Source: Gammaproteobacteria bacterium (GTDB lineage Bacteria > Pseudomonadota > Gammaproteobacteria > SZUA-152). Taken from it: a DNA stretch of 11,588 nucleotides. Below are positions 6,818 through 11,588 of the stretch, piece after piece (position 1 is the stretch's first letter; each line of letters opens with the position of its first letter). A program made the position numbers and the translations under genes. Location: assembly GCA_030617485.1 (NCBI GenBank), contig JAUWVK010000043.1, positions 1 to 11,588 on the forward strand, given 5' to 3'. The notes under the pieces were generated by a model. It saw only the letters and a program-made list of their open reading frames with translations. It made no database searches and had not been told where the DNA came from.

Positions 6818-8065
6818 CTAAAAATAACGCACGACCTCCAGCTGTAAATAACTATCATCTTTAACTCCAGACAATAGACTATTGCTGGGGATATTAATGA
6901 AGGCCTGTCCTTCAAGACTGGCTTTCCAATTATCACCAAATCGTCGGCTGGACTCAAGGCTGAGTAAACGGGTGGAATCATCACTGTCAGCAATAACACC
7001 CATCAGAAACTCTGTGGATTGTTCATCGTTCAGGGCCAGTCGGGCGCCGATTAAAATATCATCAGCAAATGGGGTGGTGGCATTGTCGCCACGATCATCA
7101 TGCATGATTTCAGAAATAACGCCGAGATCGAACGAGCTGTCTGCAAACCCGTAAAAAGTATATTCGAAACCTCCGCTCATGGCGGTATAACTTTCACCCA
7201 TACCAGAACGATTTATGGCTTCTACTTTCCATAACCAGTTATCCAGTGTCGCCTGTAAATCAATTCCCCATTGTTCAATGAGATTATAAACAGGTAGAAG
7301 CGCTGTGCTTAGCGAAGGGATGCCAGCGTTTGGTATAAAGAGGGGGTCGCGGCTTGTTCCGTTAAAATAGCTAACACCTATATCCCAGTCACCCAGTGCG
7401 TGTGACCAGCGTGCCGCATAGTCAATATGGCGATCTTCCTGAGAGGATTCATAAATAGCCATGTTGGTATCTACAGGAAGAGGAGAACGTAAACGTCCGT
7501 CCACACCGGGAAAGGTACGCTCGCGAAAGCCCGGTAAAACAAATAGATCAACGGTGCCCCAGTTGTTGATTAGAGCGAGATTAATCATCGGCTGGCCTAG
7601 TTTTTCTTCCCCATCAGGCGCTTCAACAAGATCTGTCTGGTTAATGATGTCGACCAGATGAGAAGACTCAGTGACACCCCAGAATAATTTGCGGATGCCA
7701 ACGCGAAGTTCCCAGGTGTCAGCGGCTTTTAGCCAGGTGAGCTCTCGAATGTCAGTATGAGTTCGTTCTTCGTCATGCTCATTCCGGCGAGCAAACGGTA
7801 CAAAGGTGAAGCTTTGATTACCATTATCCCAGTCGGTGAAAAATTCTGGCTGGATCGAGAAGGAAAGGTTGTTGCCATGTTGCCGAGTATCTGCAGGCGT
7901 ATCTGTAAATGCTCGATATTCACCGCTTATGTAGCCAGACCACTCACCTGCAATGCTTTGTGATGTGACTCCCAGGGCAAACAAACAACTGAACAGCAAG
8001 CATGTTGCTGATAGGTGTAGGGAAGACCGTGTCCGTTGTTTAAAGCACACAGTGTTAAGATGCAA
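6818..8065 (-). CDS. Outer-membrane beta-barrel protein of the RND/LolA-like export operon
   Basis: A 415-residue exported protein, probably an outer-membrane beta-barrel. A signal peptide spans about residues 14-39 and is likely cleaved after SQSIA. The mature part has alternating polar/aromatic strands throughout (for example NNLSFSIQPEFFTDW, TWELRVGIRKLFWGV, FEYTFYGFAD) and ends in YLQLEVVRYF, with the terminal Phe typical of BAM-inserted barrels. It resembles the alginate-export/DUF1302-like barrels often found beside RND exporters, but I cannot assign a family with certainty. There is no ATG in the N-terminal part. The TTG at 8065, 2 nt after the stop of the preceding gene, is taken as start and would need translational re-initiation; a GTG at 8050 is the alternative. 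It is last in the operon and would give the export route its outer-membrane component. Confidence 0.8.
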   Translation of the reverse strand: MHLNTVCFKQRTRSSLHLSATCLLFSCLFALGVTSQSIAGEWSGYISGEYRAFTDTPADTRQHGNNLSFSIQPEFFTDWDNGNQSFTFVPFARRNEHDEERTHTDIRELTWLKAADTWELRVGIRKLFWGVTESSHLVDIINQTDLVEAPDGEEKLGQPMINLALINNWGTVDLFVLPGFRERTFPGVDGRLRSPLPVDTNMAIYESSQEDRHIDYAARWSHALGDWDIGVSYFNGTSRDPLFIPNAGIPSLSTALLPVYNLIEQWGIDLQATLDNWLWKVEAINRSGMGESYTAMSGGFEYTFYGFADSSFDLGVISEIMHDDRGDNATTPFADDILIGARLALNDEQSTEFLMGVIADSDDSTRLLSLESSRRFGDNWKASLEGQAFINIPSNSLLSGVKDDSYLQLEVVRYF

Positions 8066-8067
8066 GC

Positions 8068-8868
8068 TTAACGCGCACGTTTCAAACTATTGCGGTCAAA
8101 GTCACGTTCTTTTAATCCCGTATTTAATTTGTAATTACTCCATAACAGGTCGGTGCTTTTTTTGGTCTGATGATTAACCATCGACATGCGAGTAGGGCGC
8201 CAGTATTTTTCCAGGTATTGTTTATAGTCTGTGCTGGTCAGTGTTTTTAATAAGGATTTTTTTCGGTCATAAAACTCTATTTTAAGAGGTTGATACATTT
8301 CCTTATCCAGCCAGGTTACCATTTTAGTGTAGCCTGAATGTTTGTACACGGGTTTGCGTTCAATAACAAAACAGTCACGCCCGTCTAGCTTTTCATCACG
8401 TAAATATTTGTAGGTATATTTTTCAACTTCCTGAGAAGATAAATCCTCATAAGCAAACTCGCTACCCATAAAGGGGCCAGATTTATTGCTGGAGGATATA
8501 CGTTTTACACGTTTTAAAGCTGGTAGGTAAAGCCATTGCTCGTCAGGTTTAAGTGCGTGGGTAAAACTTAAAAATGCAGTTCCTTTAATATCGCGGGGCG
8601 AGTCAAAAATACTGAGTGATTTATCACCATCATTGTTCATTTCTAATGTTTTGTTGTGAGTTTTACGTGTACTTTCCTTGCCGTGACGATTGCGAAGTGT
8701 CATATCCAGACTAGCTGTTTGATCCTTCCAGCCGGCATCTCGCTGGTCAGCTTCTTGAGCAATGGCCAGACCTTTTTCTTCTGGTGTTTCTGCTGCTATG
8801 GTTTTGGTGATAACAACAACAGGGAGGAGAAGCGTGACCCCTATAAAGAGTTTAATTAGTTTGTGCAT
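8068..8868 (-). CDS. Periplasmic LolA-like outer-membrane lipoprotein-sorting family protein
   Basis: A 266-residue periplasmic protein of the outer-membrane lipoprotein-sorting family with a LolA-like fold (the PF17131 type found next to RND exporters). Residues 1-26 are a signal peptide, likely cut after TIAA. The conserved core is at 92-143: RDIKGTAFLSF, then QWLYLPALKRVKRI and GPFMGSEFAYEDLS, followed by the typical DGRDCFVIERKP and YTKMVTWLDKE strands. LolA-like half-barrels bind acyl chains, so a role carrying a lipid or hydrophobic molecule across the periplasm is likely. The ATG at 8868 is chosen because GGAG (8876-8879) sits 7 nt upstream and the signal peptide begins there; the frame is open to 8925. 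The start overlaps the end of the RND gene by 17 nt, and the next gene begins 2 nt after its stop, so expression is tightly coupled. Confidence 0.88.
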   Translation of the reverse strand: MHKLIKLFIGVTLLLPVVVITKTIAAETPEEKGLAIAQEADQRDAGWKDQTASLDMTLRNRHGKESTRKTHNKTLEMNNDGDKSLSIFDSPRDIKGTAFLSFTHALKPDEQWLYLPALKRVKRISSSNKSGPFMGSEFAYEDLSSQEVEKYTYKYLRDEKLDGRDCFVIERKPVYKHSGYTKMVTWLDKEMYQPLKIEFYDRKKSLLKTLTSTDYKQYLEKYWRPTRMSMVNHQTKKSTDLLWSNYKLNTGLKERDFDRNSLKRAR

Positions 8869-11206
8869 GTGTATTCTCCACAGTATTTTTTTCATTTGAA
8901 GGTGTGGGCATATCTTTGTGATCAAGCTTTATTAGCAGGGGTGGCAGTAAAAAGAAGTCTGCGATTAGTGCGAAGCAAATAACTATGGCGGTTAATAAGC
9001 CCATCCCGGAGTTTAATTCAAAGCTGGACAGTGAGAGCACCAGGAACCCGGTAATGAGTACGATGGATGTGGTGAACAGTGCCATACCAACCGTGCGAAA
9101 GGCGTAACGAACAGCATCTTCACTGCTTAGCCCATTCTCTCTTCTGGCGCGCAGGTATTTGCTGAGGAAATGCACTGTGTCATCGACGACAATGCCCAGT
9201 GTCATGCCGGCTACAATAGAAAGACCAAGGCCAATTTCACCTACGGTTAACCCCCAAAGTCCGAACCCCATGGTGGCAGGCACAAGGTTAGGGATCATGC
9301 TGATTAGCCCAATTCTAAATGACTTTAGTGCGAAAATAAGAATAAGCGAAATGCCGATTAAGGCGAGCGTTGTGCCCATCAGCATACTAATGATGTTACG
9401 TTTTCCAATATGGGCAAACATAATAGAAGTGCCACTGCTTTCTGCTTTAGCGAAGTGTGTTGTGTTAGCTTTCAACCATTTATTTGCACGTATTTCCAGG
9501 GCAAGTAAATCGTTGGTGGACATGGTTTCAAGTGTGGCAGTAAAACGAGTCGCTGATTTTTCCACATTAATTTGATTATTGAGATCGAGGCCGTACGGTA
9601 ATGACATTTCGAACAGCAATAGATACTGCGCAGAAAGGTCTCGTTCATCAGGCAGTCGATACCATTCAGGGTCATCACCATGCAGGTTTTTGTTTAAACG
9701 TTTCATGGTGTCAGATAACGTATTAACATGAATGGTTTCAGGCTGGGCGCGGTACCACTTGGAGAAGGCCGCAACATCTTTTAGAAACTCCGGATTGCTG
9801 ATGCCGCCAGGTTCTCCTGAATCCAGGGAGTAGTCGATAATATAAAGTCCGCTGAGGTTTTCAGTCATAAAATCAGCATCTTTTCGAAAGCTAACGGATT
9901 CATCAAAGTAATGAACAAAAACGTCATTAAGTTCATTGCGAGGTACTGAAATCGCCAATATGACGACAACAATACCCATGCCCCACATTAAACCTTTTTG
10001 TTTAGCAACGACAAAATCACCCAGTTTGACCATGAAGTGGCTATCATCACTTTTTCTTAGGGTTGTTTTTACCGGGAATATCGTCATGAATGCCGGCAAG
10101 AAGGCAACAGACAAAACGAATGAAACGATAACGCCTGCAGAAGTCATAATTCCCAGGTGGTGAAAAGGCGGTACATCAGCAAACAACATGCTTAGGAAAC
10201 CTATTGCTGTTGTGAGGCTGGCCAGGGAGACAGGTTGCATGTTGATACGAAGACTTTCGACAATAGCCTCTTTTTTCTCACGGCCTAGTCGCATCTCGTG
10301 CAGCATGGTGACCAAAATATGCACACAGTTAGCAATAGCAATGGTTAATATGATGGTAGGCGTTGATGCTGATGGTGGTGTTATTGGGAAACCAAGATGA
10401 CCACCAAAACCCATGCCGGCAAGAATCGAAAACATGATGACGATTAACGTGCCAACAGTGCCGGTAAATCCGCGAATCATTAAGCCGAGGGTGATTAACA
10501 TAAGCGCAAAGCTAATCGGCACCAGCGATTGCATATCCGATTTTGATGCTTCAGAGAAGGCATTGTTCATGAACACCATGCCGCTGAGGTAAATATCAAT
10601 ATTAGGGAATTCAGCTTTTATTTCTGCCGCAAGGTTACGGGAAAATGCCACGACCTCTGGTACCTCGGTCAGGCTTTCTCCCGGTAACTGTATGGTGATA
10701 TTAATGCCGGTGACATGGCTGCGATCAGGTATGAGTCGGTTGAGCAGTATCGGTTCAGAAAGGGCAACCTTTTTAATCTTGCTCCTGTTTTCATTGTCCA
10801 GTGTTATCTCTTCACTAACAAGATCACGAACAATCAGATCATCTTCACTGGCTTCGGTATGCTGGAAATTGGAAATTGAATCAACGCGGATAGAATAGGG
10901 AATTTGCCAGGCTTTTTCTGTGAGGTTTTTTACCGCAGCGAGAGTTTGTTCATCAAAGGCATCACCTGATTTAGGTGCCAAAATAAACATGACGTTGTCA
11001 TTCTTGGTGTAGCTTGCTTCCAGCTCTTCAAAGGCCAGTAGCTGGGGATTATCCGCACTGAAAAAGACTCGGTAATCTGTTTTAAAGGCAAGATTTTTAC
11101 CTCCGCTGGCTGCGGCCATTACCAGTAATAGTGAAGCGAGGATGGTTATCCATGGGTGACTGACTACCCAGTTGGCGTAGCGAATGGTTAATGAAGATTC
11201 TTTCAT
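8852..11206 (-). CDS. RND-superfamily exporter (MMPL/COG1033-type)
   Basis: A 784-residue inner-membrane transporter of the RND superfamily, the MMPL/HpnN-like branch that exports lipids and other hydrophobic compounds with proton motive force. It has the internal duplication of the family: TM1 at about 18-36, a periplasmic domain at 37-225, a membrane bundle of five helices at 226-378, TM7 at about 405-422, a second periplasmic domain to about 600, and a second bundle at 605-760. Family marks include TDYRVFFSADNPQL after TM1. The second-half helix TLGIVVDDTVHFLSKY (669-684) has Asp675/Asp676. In the first half the equivalent is IANCVHIL (291-298), with Asn instead of Asp. The ATG at 11206 has GGGAG (11213-11217) 6 nt upstream. 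It is the first gene of a three-gene operon with the LolA-like and barrel proteins. No membrane-fusion protein or TolC gene is adjacent, so it is not a classical drug-efflux set. Confidence 0.92.
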   Translation of the reverse strand: MKESSLTIRYANWVVSHPWITILASLLLVMAAASGGKNLAFKTDYRVFFSADNPQLLAFEELEASYTKNDNVMFILAPKSGDAFDEQTLAAVKNLTEKAWQIPYSIRVDSISNFQHTEASEDDLIVRDLVSEEITLDNENRSKIKKVALSEPILLNRLIPDRSHVTGINITIQLPGESLTEVPEVVAFSRNLAAEIKAEFPNIDIYLSGMVFMNNAFSEASKSDMQSLVPISFALMLITLGLMIRGFTGTVGTLIVIMFSILAGMGFGGHLGFPITPPSASTPTIILTIAIANCVHILVTMLHEMRLGREKKEAIVESLRINMQPVSLASLTTAIGFLSMLFADVPPFHHLGIMTSAGVIVSFVLSVAFLPAFMTIFPVKTTLRKSDDSHFMVKLGDFVVAKQKGLMWGMGIVVVILAISVPRNELNDVFVHYFDESVSFRKDADFMTENLSGLYIIDYSLDSGEPGGISNPEFLKDVAAFSKWYRAQPETIHVNTLSDTMKRLNKNLHGDDPEWYRLPDERDLSAQYLLLFEMSLPYGLDLNNQINVEKSATRFTATLETMSTNDLLALEIRANKWLKANTTHFAKAESSGTSIMFAHIGKRNIISMLMGTTLALIGISLILIFALKSFRIGLISMIPNLVPATMGFGLWGLTVGEIGLGLSIVAGMTLGIVVDDTVHFLSKYLRARRENGLSSEDAVRYAFRTVGMALFTTSIVLITGFLVLSLSSFELNSGMGLLTAIVICFALIADFFLLPPLLIKLDHKDMPTPSNEKNTVENTHAQTN

Positions 11207-11438
11207 GGGGTTCTCCCAGCTTGCCTTACTTTCTATGAAACAGAGGTATAAAACAGAAGTCTAGATTGTTATCACAGGCAATAGTAGCAGCAAATAGTTG
11301 GTTATTGCTGCCAGTGTAGGAAGTTGTACTATAGATGGCACATTAGAGTGATAACCCTCTAAATATCAGGACACTTTAGAGGGGTTATTGGGAATTACTG
11401 CTTAATATGGATGTGGTGCAGGCCAACTGAATAATGAT
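11207..11438. other. 232-bp intergenic region upstream of the RND operon
   Basis: It must hold the promoter of the RND operon, but no convincing -35/-10 pair is visible. It contains a 7-bp perfect hairpin GCAGCAA/TTGCTGC (11287-11293, 11305-11311), possibly a regulator site, and the larger stem-loop near the EAL gene end. Confidence 0.5.
11343..11388 (-). terminator. Stem-loop downstream of the EAL gene, possible terminator
   Basis: ATAACCCTCTAAA (11351-11363) pairs with TTTAGAGGGGTTAT (11375-11388) with a single bulged G and an 11-nt loop. It lies 50 nt after the EAL gene stop on the minus strand. It lacks a run of Ts, so termination is uncertain. A second TTAGAG at 11343-11348 could compete for the CTCTAA arm, giving an alternative smaller hairpin. 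Confidence 0.4.
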
Positions 11439-11588
11439 TTAACTGGCGCTTCGGCTTGATGGATGTTGAGCCAGTTTAGTCTGTGAGTTTTGGCTTTTCA
11501 GCCAGACTTCAAAGTCTTTTGCGGGAATGGGTTTGCTGATTAAATATCCCTGCGCAGTGTCGCAACGCAATATTTTTAATAAATCCAT
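11439..11588 (-). CDS. C-terminal end of an EAL-domain protein (c-di-GMP phosphodiesterase type), cut by window
   Basis: The minus-strand frame from 11588 to the TAA at 11439-11441 encodes 49 residues. They begin MDLLKILRCDTAQGYLISKP and continue IPAKDFEVWLKSQ before a polar tail. The C-D-x-x-QGYL-x-SKP-x-P pattern is the hallmark last segment of EAL domains, including the conserved Gln (residue 13 here) of the QGY motif that takes part in the active site. The EAL signature itself and any GGDEF, PAS or membrane domains lie outside the window, so enzyme activity cannot be judged. The first Met here is probably internal. The protein ends about 20 residues past the domain. A stem-loop follows 50 nt after the stop. 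It would turn over the second messenger c-di-GMP if intact. Confidence 0.85.
   Translation of the reverse strand: MDLLKILRCDTAQGYLISKPIPAKDFEVWLKSQNSQTKLAQHPSSRSAS

Noticed and set aside
9159..9575. A 138-codon open frame on the plus strand inside the RND exporter gene.
   Set aside because: It is antisense to strongly conserved transporter coding sequence, has no ribosome site or recognisable product, and is best seen as a by-product of the opposite strand.

Overview
The window looks like chromosomal DNA of a gammaproteobacterium. It opens with the 3' half of guaA followed directly by tadA, an order familiar from Pseudomonas and relatives. Gene families throughout fit a Gram-negative with an outer membrane: a lipoprotein metallo-hydrolase, a SCO/SenC protein, a three-layer envelope export operon and the tail of an EAL-domain protein. 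There are no insertion sequences, CRISPR arrays or rRNA genes. One tRNA gene, tRNA-Ser(CGA), is present.

Layout. (1) 1-3182, plus strand: guaA (partial), tadA, a lipoprotein of the metallo-beta-lactamase fold, tRNA-Ser(CGA) 5 nt after that gene's stop, and a SCO1/SenC-like copper/thiol protein. (2) 3217-6381, minus strand: reading in the direction of transcription, a MerR-type regulator, a 27-codon small ORF that joins the next gene by an ATGA overlap, a ParA-type ATPase with an extra C-terminal AMPK/CBM48-type glycan-binding domain, a MinD/FlhG-like protein that has lost its P-loop, and a rho-independent terminator. Beyond the terminator lies a small exported coiled-coil protein with a twin CX10C cysteine pattern, convergent with the SCO gene. 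(3) 6382-6817: no protein gene. It holds a strong 26-bp palindrome, two AT-rich inverted repeats and a candidate small RNA ending in a good terminator. (4) 6818-11206, minus strand: a tightly packed operon of RND-superfamily exporter, LolA-like periplasmic protein (outer membrane lipoprotein-sorting family) and outer-membrane beta-barrel protein. Together these make a plausible inner membrane to periplasm to outer membrane route for a lipid or other hydrophobic cargo. (5) 11439-11588, minus strand: the last 49 codons of an EAL-domain (c-di-GMP phosphodiesterase-type) protein running off the window end.

The part most likely to be a little-described system is MerR - small ORF - ParA::CBM48 - pseudo-ATPase. 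A ParA motor normally works with ParB on DNA, or with an adaptor on a cargo. Here no ParB is seen, the ATPase carries a domain whose key glucan-contacting residues are conserved, and its partner looks like a catalytically dead MinD relative. An attractive but unproven inference is that it positions or senses a glucan (such as glycogen) or another carbohydrate-bearing structure, with the MerR protein controlling the operon through the nearby palindrome.
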